Positions 34,367 through 42,955 of a DNA stretch of 64,000 bases are shown here, in pieces. Source of the DNA: EW11 sp035765635 (lineage in GTDB: Bacteria; Verrucomicrobiota; Verrucomicrobiia; Opitutales; Opitutaceae); the NCBI GenBank assembly GCA_035765635.1, contig DASTWZ010000035.1:10325-74324 (forward strand). Reading direction: 5' to 3'. Made by a program: the position numbers and the translations under genes. Every line of letters begins with the position of its first letter. Position 1 is the stretch's first letter. The notes beneath the pieces are model-generated. The model was given only the letters and a program-made list of their open reading frames with translations, made no database searches and had not been told where the DNA came from.

Positions 34367-35125
34367 ATGGACAAGTATGTCATCCCCAATCTCCGCAATG
34401 CGTGTCGCCTGCTGCGCGCCGTCGCGGAAGCGAAGAATGAAATCAACGTCGCAGATCTGGCGCGCGAGCTGCGTATCCCCGCCACCACTACATTGCGCAT
34501 CGTGCACACGCTGGAGCAGGAGGGCTTCCTTCGAAAAGATCAGCGTCAACTGCATCTCGGTCCGGTGTTGATTCATCTGGGCAATCGCGCCTCGGGCGAA
34601 ACGGATGTGCGACAGGAGGCGCCGCCGGTTCTGCAGTGGCTCGCGAAGGAAACGCAGGAGACCGCGCACGTCGCCATCCCGCATGACCAGCGCACGTTGA
34701 TCGTCGCGGTCTGCGACAGTCCGCAACCGCTGCGCGCGGCCTCGCGCCCCGGGACAACGGCGGAGCTGCACTGCTCTTCAACCGGGAAAACGTTTCTGGC
34801 GTTTCATCACTACGATCATCTCTCCGAATTGCTCGGCAAACTCACGCTTACCCGACACACGCCCAACACGATCACGACCCTTCGCGGTTTGAAAGAAGCG
34901 GTGGAAGAAATCCGCGCGCAGGGCTACAGCGTCGACGACGAAGAGTTTCACCCGGGAGTGCGTTGCCTCGCGGCGCCCGTGCACAACGCGATGGGCGTGG
35001 TCGTCGCGGCGATCGGCATCACCGCTGCCGCGATTCGTTTCACCCCGCAGAAGAATCGCGCCATCGCCCGCCACGTCCTCGCGGCCGCCGAGCAGCTTTC
35101 AAGACGGCTCGGCTACGTCGGCTGA
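34367..35125 (+). CDS. IclR family transcriptional regulator
   Basis: The 252-residue protein has an N-terminal winged helix (NACRLLRAVAEAKNEINVADLARELRIPATTTLRIVHTLEQEG region, residues about 8-55) and a C-terminal GAF-like effector domain (about 75-250), with STGKTFLAF and GVRCLAAPVHNAMG typical of IclR. The ATG at 34367 (MDKYVIPN) is preferred; an upstream ATG in frame at 34232 would place 45 non-conserved residues before the helix and would begin inside the dyad. The 3' end overlaps the RND pump gene tail-to-tail by 27 bases. Confidence 0.9.
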   Translation: MDKYVIPNLRNACRLLRAVAEAKNEINVADLARELRIPATTTLRIVHTLEQEGFLRKDQRQLHLGPVLIHLGNRASGETDVRQEAPPVLQWLAKETQETAHVAIPHDQRTLIVAVCDSPQPLRAASRPGTTAELHCSSTGKTFLAFHHYDHLSELLGKLTLTRHTPNTITTLRGLKEAVEEIRAQGYSVDDEEFHPGVRCLAAPVHNAMGVVVAAIGITAAAIRFTPQKNRAIARHVLAAAEQLSRRLGYVG

Positions 35126-38100
35126 TAACGGAAGCGCCGACTCCGCGGGTTTCCATACGGCCCACCGGAGCGCCAGCGACGGCAAGACCAGCAGATTCAA
35201 GGTGGTGGAGGTCAACAATCCGCCGAGAATCACGACGGCCATTGGTCCTTCGATCTCGCAACCGGCTTCGCCGCTATGGAGCGCCAGCGGCAACAAGCCC
35301 AGCGCCGTGACCGCGGCCGTCATCAATATCGGAACTAACCGCTCCGATGCGCCACGAATCGCGGTCGCCACATTCCAGTCCGCGCCTTCTCGCTGCACCA
35401 AATGTTCGTAGTGCGAAAGAAGCATGATGGCATTTCGGGTGGTCACGCCAAAGAGGGTCACGAATCCAACGAGCGACCCCATCGTCAACGCGCCCGCGCT
35501 TTCGGCGCCGAGAACTCTTGCCAAATAAATAATCAACACGCCGCCGGCGAGAGCGAAGGGCAGATTGAACAAGACCAACATCACATTGCGCCAGTGGCTC
35601 AACACGATGGTTAGAAGCAGCAGAATTCCTACGGCCGCGATTGCGCTGTGCACCAGCAATTCCCGCGTGGCCGCGGCCTCCGCTTCCGCAGCCCCCGCGT
35701 ATTCCAGATAAACACCTTCCGGCAATTTCACTTCTTCCGCGACGGCCCGTCGCACGTCGGCAACAAAGCTCTGCACGTCGCGCGTTGGGTTGCAGGTGAT
35801 GGTTTGCCGACGGCGCGCTCCTTCATGGAGGATCGAGTAACGCCCTTCCGTCCGGTAAATGTCAGCCAACGCGCGCAGCGGCACGCGCTGACCGGTGGGC
35901 GTAGAAATCAGCAGCGCGCCGACGTTCTCCGGATCACCCCGCGCCTTCTCGTCGAGCGTCACTGCAATGTCGTTCACTTCGTTCTCACGAAAAATCTGAC
36001 CGACGATCGCGCCGTCATATGCCGTCTGCACCGCATCGAGCACATCGGTCGCGCGCAGACCGAAGTTCGTCAGTTCGGCCGGCTTCAATCGCACCGCCAG
36101 GCGCGGCGCGCCCGGTGGCGCTTTCACTTCGACTTCCGCTGAGCCAGGCACGCTTCGCAGAACCTGGGCCACCTCATTCGCGGTCTGATCGATCACGTCG
36201 AGTTGGTCGCCAAAAACGTTCACGACCACGGGCGAAGTTTCACCGCTGATGCTTTCGCCGATGCGATCGCCAAGGAAAGTAAGAATCTCGAACTGGATGC
36301 CAGGCACGCTCGAAAGAATCGCGCGAATGTCATCTTCGACGCCCTTTTCTTCGCTGGATTTAAGAGGCTTCAACTCCACGTGAAACTCCGACTTGTGCGG
36401 TCCCCAGGTGTCCTCGCCGAGTTCGGCGCGGCCGATCTGCTGCTCGACGGTCGCGATATGCGGATTCGCCAAAAGCGCCTTGGAAATTTGCGTTCCGATC
36501 CGCGCTGTTTCCTCGATCGATGCGCCTGGAATCGTCGACACGCCGAGCACGAAATGACCCTCGCGAAACTCCGGCAGAAACGTGCCGCCGAGCGTCGGGA
36601 CGCGACTGATCGCCAATGCAACAAACACAACCGCCGCCAAAATCATCAGCCACGGGCGGCGCGCCACCTTCCGGAGCAACGTTTCGTAAACGCCGCGCAA
36701 TACGATTTGCAGTCTCGGCGCGGACGTCTGCTGGGAGTGGCGCGCGAAAAACAGGAGGGTCAACGCGGGCGTCAGCGTCAGCGCGGTCAACAGCGACGCG
36801 AGAATCGCCAGAATGTAAGCCTGCGCCAGCGGAGCGAAGAAACTCCCCTGCAGACCGGTCAAGGTGAGCACGGGGATGAAAACACAAATCACGATCAGGG
36901 TCGCGTACACGACGGCGCTGCGGACCTCCAGCGACGCGGCCAGCACAACGACGCTGGCGGCACGCGGCTTGGCCAGCGTTCGATTTTCGCGAAGCCGACG
37001 AACGATATTTTCCACGTCGATGATCGCGTCATCCACCACCTCTCCCAAAGCGATTGCGAGCCCGCCGAGCGTGATCGTGTTCAACGACACGCCGAGGTGC
37101 TCCATCACGACCATCGCGCTCAAGAGCGAAAGCGGAATGGCCGCGAGCGAAATCAATGCGGTCCGAACGTGGCCGAGAAACAGAAACAATATCAGCGCGA
37201 CGAGACCCGCGCCGAGCAGCAGCGAATTTCGAATATGACCGAGCGACACCTCGATGAACGACGCGGGCCGATGCAGCCGCGGGTACAATGTGATGCCCTC
37301 GCGCTCGAATAGCGGCTTCATTTCATCGAGCGCGGCCTCGAGTCGTTTCGTGACCTCCATGGTGTTCGCGCCGAACTGCGAGGACATCGTGAGCAACACG
37401 CCGGGTTTCCCCATCACGACTGCGTCTCCGACTTTTGGCTGTGGTCCGTCGGCGACAGTCGCGACATCTTTCAAACGCACGGGCGCACCGCTCGCGCTCG
37501 TGACCACGACAACGTCGCCGATTTCTTCCGGCGTGAGGAGCTGGCCTTCGGTCTGAAGCACGATGCGCTGATTTCGAGTTTCGATAAATCCGCCGCCGCG
37601 CACACCGGTCGCGCTGCGCGCCGCGTTGAGCACATCGGTGATCGAGAGCTCGCGCTCGATCAGCCGCTCGGGATCGATCCGAATCTGCATTTGACGAACC
37701 TCGCCCCCAAAAACGCTGCACTTCGCGACGCCCGCCACGGAAAGCAAACGCGGCTTCAGAGTCCAATCGGCGAAACTGCGCAGCTCCATCGGCGACTTCG
37801 TTTCCGAGAGCAGACCCACTTTCAACAGGTCCATCGTCGACGAAACGAGGGGAGACATTTTCGGTGGCCGCACGCCCGAAGGGAGTTGGCCGGAAAGCTC
37901 GGCGAGTTTTTCCGCGAGCATCTGCCGAGCCGCCTGCACGTTTGTGCCGTCTTTGAAAACGAGCGTGATGACGGACAATCCTTGAATCGACTCGGACCGC
38001 AGCGACTCCTGGTTGCCGAGTCCGTTGATCGCGTTTTCCACCGGTCGTGTGACGAGCGTCTCGACTTGCTCGGGCGCGAGGCCGGGGGCTTCCGTTTGCA

Positions 38101-38245
38101 CGCTCACCTGGGGCGGAACGAAATCGGGAAACACATCCAGCTTCGCGTGCGTCGCGACCCAGAAACCATACGCCAGAGCCATGCAGGCCAGGGCGACGAC
38201 CACGCCCCGAAAACGAAGAGAGAGAGTTACGATGAACTGGAGCAT
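35099..38245 (-). CDS. czcA: Heavy-metal efflux RND pump (CzcA/CusA family)
   Basis: The 1048-residue, 12-segment inner-membrane pump has the HME-RND signature in membrane segment 4, GEVVDDAIIDVENI, with the two Asp and the Glu of the proton relay. The N-terminal KLDVFPDFVPPQVSVQTEAPGL region and VENAINGL are also typical of this subfamily. Two large periplasmic loops follow segments 1 and 7. Known role: proton-driven export of metal ions (Zn, Co, Cd, Cu or Ag) through a tripartite complex. The metal cannot be read from sequence. The adaptor gene lies 15 bases upstream; this is the last gene of the three-gene operon. Confidence 0.95.
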   Translation of the reverse strand: MLQFIVTLSLRFRGVVVALACMALAYGFWVATHAKLDVFPDFVPPQVSVQTEAPGLAPEQVETLVTRPVENAINGLGNQESLRSESIQGLSVITLVFKDGTNVQAARQMLAEKLAELSGQLPSGVRPPKMSPLVSSTMDLLKVGLLSETKSPMELRSFADWTLKPRLLSVAGVAKCSVFGGEVRQMQIRIDPERLIERELSITDVLNAARSATGVRGGGFIETRNQRIVLQTEGQLLTPEEIGDVVVVTSASGAPVRLKDVATVADGPQPKVGDAVVMGKPGVLLTMSSQFGANTMEVTKRLEAALDEMKPLFEREGITLYPRLHRPASFIEVSLGHIRNSLLLGAGLVALILFLFLGHVRTALISLAAIPLSLLSAMVVMEHLGVSLNTITLGGLAIALGEVVDDAIIDVENIVRRLRENRTLAKPRAASVVVLAASLEVRSAVVYATLIVICVFIPVLTLTGLQGSFFAPLAQAYILAILASLLTALTLTPALTLLFFARHSQQTSAPRLQIVLRGVYETLLRKVARRPWLMILAAVVFVALAISRVPTLGGTFLPEFREGHFVLGVSTIPGASIEETARIGTQISKALLANPHIATVEQQIGRAELGEDTWGPHKSEFHVELKPLKSSEEKGVEDDIRAILSSVPGIQFEILTFLGDRIGESISGETSPVVVNVFGDQLDVIDQTANEVAQVLRSVPGSAEVEVKAPPGAPRLAVRLKPAELTNFGLRATDVLDAVQTAYDGAIVGQIFRENEVNDIAVTLDEKARGDPENVGALLISTPTGQRVPLRALADIYRTEGRYSILHEGARRRQTITCNPTRDVQSFVADVRRAVAEEVKLPEGVYLEYAGAAEAEAAATRELLVHSAIAAVGILLLLTIVLSHWRNVMLVLFNLPFALAGGVLIIYLARVLGAESAGALTMGSLVGFVTLFGVTTRNAIMLLSHYEHLVQREGADWNVATAIRGASERLVPILMTAAVTALGLLPLALHSGEAGCEIEGPMAVVILGGLLTSTTLNLLVLPSLALRWAVWKPAESALPLSADVAEPS

Positions 38246-38260
38246 GACTCGGAAGCGGCC

Positions 38261-39169
38261 TCAGTCTTCCGCGGCGGACCCACTTGCTTGAAGTTCCGCT
38301 GCCAGCATCTGGTCCGCTCCGGAGACCACCAGCTCTTCTCCGGCTGAAACACCCGCGGCAACCGCGACACGCCCGTCACCTAACGAGCGTAATGAGCCAA
38401 GCCGTCTTCGTTCGAAAACCTCGTTTTTTCCGCGCACAAACGCCCACGCGCTACCCTGGTGATACACGACCGCGTCTCGGGGGAAAACGATCTGCGTGGT
38501 CGCTTCGGGGGTGCCGGGAAAGGTCGCGCGCAACGCAGCGCCCGAGGGCAAAACGCGACTGCGCACCAAAACGAGATAACCGACGCCCACCATCTGTGCA
38601 TCGGCCGTCGGCGCGGGTCCAAGAATTTCTCCTTCCATCGTGTCGGGCCGGCCGACGAGTGAAACGCGGACCGTAGAACTTTTCGCGTCGACGCGATCAC
38701 CGCTGAGCACATCGACCCGCGCGAGCGCTCCACCCTCGGCAATGGCGCGCTGAATTTCGACCGGGTCGTCCGACACACGTTTCCCCCACCCGGCGCGAAG
38801 GCGGATTCTGGCCGAGTCGAGGGTCGCTCGATCTCGGGCGGCGGCGGCCCGGGCGACTTCGACAGTCTGGGGCGAAGCGTTACCTCCGGCGGCGAGCAAT
38901 TTCTCCGCGCGATCCTTTTCCGCTTCTGAGGCTTCGGTCGCGGCTCGGGCCGTTTGAACTTCGGCGATCAGTTGGATCAAGGGCGAGGGATCGAGCACGC
39001 GCCCATACGCCGTCACTTCGGGAGAAATCTTTTCCTCCGTCGCGGCCGCAAGCGCGATGCCCGCGGCCTCGCGTTTTTCCACGGGAAAGTGAAGCGGGCT
39101 TTCCTTTTCGGCGGCCAGCACGCCGACCGCGAGGAGAGAGGCGATCAATCCGAGAATGATTTTTTTCAT
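38261..39169 (-). CDS. Periplasmic adaptor subunit of the RND efflux system (short)
   Basis: The 302-residue protein has a signal peptide (residues 1-19). Parts of the hairpin and barrel domains are visible: LIQLIAEVQTARAATEASEAEKDRAEKLLA helix, VDVLSGDRVDAKSSTVRVSL, and PRDAVVYHQGSAWAFV with GVSAGEELVVSGADQMLAAEL near the end. At 302 residues it is shorter than usual CzcB/CusB adaptors (about 380-520) and lacks their His-rich N-terminal metal-binding segment. Known role: bridges pump and outer-membrane channel. Its start overlaps the TolC-like gene stop by four bases (ATGA). Confidence 0.88.
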   Translation of the reverse strand: MKKIILGLIASLLAVGVLAAEKESPLHFPVEKREAAGIALAAATEEKISPEVTAYGRVLDPSPLIQLIAEVQTARAATEASEAEKDRAEKLLAAGGNASPQTVEVARAAAARDRATLDSARIRLRAGWGKRVSDDPVEIQRAIAEGGALARVDVLSGDRVDAKSSTVRVSLVGRPDTMEGEILGPAPTADAQMVGVGYLVLVRSRVLPSGAALRATFPGTPEATTQIVFPRDAVVYHQGSAWAFVRGKNEVFERRRLGSLRSLGDGRVAVAAGVSAGEELVVSGADQMLAAELQASGSAAED

Positions 39170-40584
39170 GGCGTTTCCGTTTTTTGTCCGAGGCGTTTCG
39201 CGATCTCGGCGACATGCGGGAAAGGTAGTTGCAGCGCGTCTTCGAGCTGGCCTGCAGCGAGCGCGGCGGCGTTTTCCGCATCGGCCACGGAAGCGTCGCT
39301 CGTCTCGGTGTTCAGCTCGGCAGTTTCGACTTCGATCTCATCGGCTCCGCCCAACGCGTGATTTTGCTGCACGGCGCGATTTAGTTTTTCGACTTCGGCG
39401 CGCAATTGGCGGGCGCGTTTCAGCTGCTGCAGGGCGATGCGTTGAGCTGCAACCGCCTGATCGATAGATGCGATGGCCTGCGACTGCGTGACGTCGAATT
39501 TTGCGAGGGCTTCAACCATGCGAGCCCGCGCCTCGGCGATGGGGCCCTCGTTGCGATTGAAGATCGGCAGCTCGAAGGAAATGCCGAGCGTCCATTTGTT
39601 GTCGCCTTGATCCCACTGATAACCGGGCCCGAGGTGGATATCGGGCATGCGCTTCGCGACTTCGAGCTGAAGTCCGGCGCGCGCGGCGGAGAAAGCGCTC
39701 AGCGCCCCGAGAATGTCCGCGCGAGTTTGCAGCGATTCACGACGCGCGGCCGCCAAGATCTTTTCCGAGAGCGGCGGGGCTGATGGGAACTCTGGAAGAG
39801 CCACGCTCTCGAGCGCTGACATCGGCAAACCGAGCGCGGCGGCGACGCGCGCTCGGGCGATCGTCGACTGGCCCGCAGCGTCGGCTGCGGCCGCTTCGGC
39901 TCGGAACAAAGTGGTGCGCGCCGTGGAGACTTCGGTCGCTGAAATGCTTCCGACAACGAAGCGCTGTTCCATCAGAGCGCCGATTCTTCTCTGCGTTTCC
40001 AGTTGCGCTCGCGCGATGGTTTCCCGCCGCCGCGCCATCGAGATATCGATCAACGCGCGGCGCAGTTCGCTGCGCAGTTGCCACGCCGTCGAAAGCACTG
40101 CCAGCCGCGCCGACTCGGCCTCCCACGCTGTAATGCTTTGCTGGATACCGCGCTTGCCGGAAGTGGGAAAAAGAAAATCGAAATTGATCGACGGCATCCA
40201 CGGCGAAAGACCGGGGGTGCGTGTGCTATCGAAGCCCGGCGTGAGTGTGAGCGTAGGATTCGGCCGCGCGTTCGCGGTGGTCTGTGCAGCGTGCGCGGTC
40301 GCCCACTGGGCACGCGCCAGTTGAAGTGCCGGATGAAAATAAAAACCAACCCAACAAAGTGTCTCGAAATCCCATGGCTCGGGAGGCACCCGGCCCAAGT
40401 TTTCCTCGAGAAATTGACGCAGCCCGGGGTCGCGCAGCGTTCGCGCGTCGAAGCGCTCGGCCCGCTGAGCCGGCGAAATCTCGATCTCCTGCCCCCGCTC
40501 ATGTGCGGCCGGCGCGCGGCGGCTCGCGCAGCCCGCAAGGCAAACAAGCCAAGCGAAGCAGAGGAGCGTGTTGCGGGCATGCAT
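39166..40584 (-). CDS. TolC/CzcC-like outer membrane efflux lipoprotein
   Basis: The protein has about 472 residues. A lipobox VCLAGC near residue 18 ends the signal peptide. The rest is the two-repeat helical OEP fold, with characteristic ARAQWATAHAAQTTANARPN and RIALQQLKRARQLRAEVEKL helices and the LTPGFDSTRTPGLS strand region. Known role: trimeric outer-membrane exit duct for the tripartite pump. ATG 40584 is chosen (an upstream ATG at 40602 adds six residues). First gene of the operon; divergent from the two-component system, with 147 bases between start codons. Confidence 0.92.
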   Translation of the reverse strand: MHARNTLLCFAWLVCLAGCASRRAPAAHERGQEIEISPAQRAERFDARTLRDPGLRQFLEENLGRVPPEPWDFETLCWVGFYFHPALQLARAQWATAHAAQTTANARPNPTLTLTPGFDSTRTPGLSPWMPSINFDFLFPTSGKRGIQQSITAWEAESARLAVLSTAWQLRSELRRALIDISMARRRETIARAQLETQRRIGALMEQRFVVGSISATEVSTARTTLFRAEAAAADAAGQSTIARARVAAALGLPMSALESVALPEFPSAPPLSEKILAAARRESLQTRADILGALSAFSAARAGLQLEVAKRMPDIHLGPGYQWDQGDNKWTLGISFELPIFNRNEGPIAEARARMVEALAKFDVTQSQAIASIDQAVAAQRIALQQLKRARQLRAEVEKLNRAVQQNHALGGADEIEVETAELNTETSDASVADAENAAALAAGQLEDALQLPFPHVAEIAKRLGQKTETP

Positions 40585-40731
40585 CGCTTTCGACTCTAGC
40601 AAGGAAAACTAACGCCACGGCTGCGCCGCAGATTACAGCGCCGTCATAATTCTCCCGTTTCCCTCGCCGCGACGCGGTGCTAGCCTGTCCCGATGTTATC
40701 GCTCCACTCGCGACGAGCAGGGTGACTTTTT

Positions 40732-41406
40732 ATGCGCGTTCTGATTGTCGAAGACGAAAAGAAGATCGCCGCCTTCGTGCGGAAGGGGCTGATCGAGGTC
40801 GGCTTCAATCCCGCCGTGTGCCACCGCGGCGACGATGCGCTCGCCTTGGCGGAGACGGAGCGCTTCGACGCTATGATCCTAGACATCATGCTCCCCGGGC
40901 GCGACGGGCTGAGCGTGCTCCGTCAACTGCGCGAGCGTCGCAACACGCTGCCCATCATCCTGCTCACCGCACGCGATGGACTTTCCGAACGGCTCGAGGG
41001 CTTGAACCTCGGCGCGGACGATTACATCGCGAAGCCATTTTCCATCGAGGAACTGATTGCGCGGCTTCGCGCCGTGTGGCGTCGGTTGTCCGGCGACGGG
41101 TTAAGCGTGCTGCGGCTGGCGGATCTCTCGCTCAACCTCACGAGCCGTGACGTGCGTCGAGCCGGCAAGAAGATCGAGCTGACCGCACGCGAGTTCGCCT
41201 TGCTGGAATATCTGCTGCGATCGCCGGGCCGCGTGCACACGCGAACCCAACTTTGCGAACATGTCTGGGATTATCACTTCGACACGGGCACGAATGTCGT
41301 CGACGTCGGCATCCAGCGACTGCGGCGAAAAATCGACGACGGTTTTTCCGTGCCGTTGATCCACACCGTGCGCGGCGTCGGCTACACGATGAAAATCGAG
41401 CCATGA
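40732..41406 (+). CDS. OmpR-family response regulator (CusR/CzcR-like)
   Basis: The 224-residue regulator has a receiver domain with acidic pocket (VEDEKK) and the phospho-acceptor Asp51 in AMILDIMLPGRDG, and a C-terminal winged helix (ELTAREFALLEYLLRSPGRVHTRTQLCEHVWDYHFD) typical of metal-response regulators CusR and CopR. Known role: activates the adjacent metal efflux operon. Divergent from the efflux genes, and its stop overlaps the sensor start by four bases. Confidence 0.95.
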   Translation: MRVLIVEDEKKIAAFVRKGLIEVGFNPAVCHRGDDALALAETERFDAMILDIMLPGRDGLSVLRQLRERRNTLPIILLTARDGLSERLEGLNLGADDYIAKPFSIEELIARLRAVWRRLSGDGLSVLRLADLSLNLTSRDVRRAGKKIELTAREFALLEYLLRSPGRVHTRTQLCEHVWDYHFDTGTNVVDVGIQRLRRKIDDGFSVPLIHTVRGVGYTMKIEP

Positions 41407-42770
41407 AGGGCTGGAGACTGCGCACGAAGCTCACGCTCTGGTCTGCCCTCATCACCGGCTGCGCTCTCGTCACACTCGGCGTCGTCGCGGCGCTCAACGT
41501 GCGCTCCGAGGAGATCGAGGAAATCGATCAGCGGCTCGCCTCACACTCCAAGCTGCTTTTCCGCGAGCTCGAGAACGCCACATCGCCCGACTGGAGCAGC
41601 ACCGATCTGTCGGCTCAGGTCTTGAGAAACTCGAATCTCCTTTACGGTTACGCCATCGGCGCGCCGGACGGGCGCATCGTGCATGCGTATCCGGCGGAGC
41701 TCGCAGATTTTTTCGCGAAGAATCCGACGCGGCACTTTCGCTTTCGCCAGACGGGAAACATGAAATTGCGCATCGGAAAATTTGTGCGCGGCGAACGCGT
41801 TTTGCTGATCGCGGCGGACGCTGCTCCGGCCCGCGAGACGGTTGAGAAACTTCTCACTGCGTATTTTCTGGCGCTGCCGATCGTGCTCGTCGTCGTCGGG
41901 ATCGGAAGCTGGTGGATGGCAGGGATCGCGCTGCGCCCCATCGTGAAAATCACGCGTGCCGCCAGCGCAATCACCGCGCAAAATCTGGATGCGCGGCTGC
42001 CCTCGCCCGAGACCAACGACGAGATCGGTCAACACATCGCGGTGCTGAATGCGATGTTCGATCGGCTTCAACGCAGCTTCGAGCAAGCCACTCGTTTCAC
42101 GGCCGATGCCTCGCACGAGTTGCGCACGCCGCTCACGATTTTGCGCGGCGAAATCGAAGACGCGCTTCGAACCGCGCGAGGAAATTCCGAGCAGGAAGAC
42201 GTTCTCGTGAGCCTGCTCGAACAGACGAGCAGTCTTCAGAAAATCGCAGCGAATCTTCTGTTGCTCGCGCGTTTCGACGCGGGAAAAAGCCCGATCGAAA
42301 AAGCGAAGATCAATTTTAGCGACGTCGTGAATGAGGCGGTGGAGGACGCCGAATTGCTGGCGGCGCCGAGTGAGCTGCACATCGTGGCTGAGGTTGCGCC
42401 GGAGATTTTTGTCGAGGGCGATTCCGTCCTGCTCCGCCGCGTGTTGCTCAACCTCATCGACAACGCCGTGCGATACAATCAGCCCGGCGGCAGCGTGAAA
42501 ATCGTTTTGTCGGCGAATGGCGCGGAGAGCGGCGCAACGCTTCGCGTGGCCAATACTGGACCGGGCATTCCCGCGGCGAAGCACGTGGAGTTGTTTCAAC
42601 GTTTTTTCCGCATCGATCATGACCGCAACCGTTCCACTGGCGGCAGCGGCCTCGGTCTCAGTCTCTGCCGCGAAGTGATCGCCGCTCACCGCGGCGAAAT
42701 CGCGCTGGCAATGTCCGATGCGCATTGGACGGAATTCTGCGTCCGACTTCCGCGCGTTGGAGCGGATTGA
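41403..42770 (+). CDS. Sensor histidine kinase (CusS/CzcS-like)
   Basis: The 455-residue membrane kinase has two transmembrane segments (about residues 12-33 and 158-180) enclosing a periplasmic sensor loop, a HAMP domain (about 181-233), the phosphorylated His238 in ASHELRTPL, and the ATPase N box LNLIDNAVRYNQPG, G1 GPGIP and G2 GGSGLGLSL. Known role: detects periplasmic metal and phosphorylates the response regulator. ATG 41403 overlaps the regulator stop (ATGA). The longer open frame upstream is the regulator gene read in another frame. Confidence 0.95.
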   Translation: MKGWRLRTKLTLWSALITGCALVTLGVVAALNVRSEEIEEIDQRLASHSKLLFRELENATSPDWSSTDLSAQVLRNSNLLYGYAIGAPDGRIVHAYPAELADFFAKNPTRHFRFRQTGNMKLRIGKFVRGERVLLIAADAAPARETVEKLLTAYFLALPIVLVVVGIGSWWMAGIALRPIVKITRAASAITAQNLDARLPSPETNDEIGQHIAVLNAMFDRLQRSFEQATRFTADASHELRTPLTILRGEIEDALRTARGNSEQEDVLVSLLEQTSSLQKIAANLLLLARFDAGKSPIEKAKINFSDVVNEAVEDAELLAAPSELHIVAEVAPEIFVEGDSVLLRRVLLNLIDNAVRYNQPGGSVKIVLSANGAESGATLRVANTGPGIPAAKHVELFQRFFRIDHDRNRSTGGSGLGLSLCREVIAAHRGEIALAMSDAHWTEFCVRLPRVGAD

Positions 42771-42789
42771 ACGGAGCGCTGAGAACGCA

Positions 42790-42955
42790 GGATGATGAAT
42801 TTAAGCATGGCCAGCCTCCGAGGGTAGGGCGAGACCTCAGGGCGAGCCGCCTTTTGTGTGGCTCAACCCAGAGGTTAGATCATACGGTTGCGGCTCGCGA
42901 GGGACCGCTCGCCCTACCTCTGAAGCCGGCATCCACTCGCACCAGAAATCTTTTT
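42790..42955. repeat. Second-family repeat (G2) overlapping the end of the GH141-like gene
   Basis: Left arm (GTAGGGCGAGACCTCAGGGC plus GAGCCGCC, from 42824) and right arm (GCGGCTCGCGAGGGACCGCT plus CGCCCTACC, ending 42919) carry two different arm variants, so they pair only at the ends. The CTCAACCCAGAGGTTAGATC interior corresponds to other copies. A tail (GCCGGCATCCACTCGCACCA) to about 42955 is shared with the copy at 55153 and is read as the last codons of the neighbouring gene. Confidence 0.8.

Noticed and set aside
40603..40731. CusR-type box between the TolC-like gene and the response regulator
   Set aside because: I looked for a clear dyad in this divergent gap and found only short, imperfect inverted repeats.
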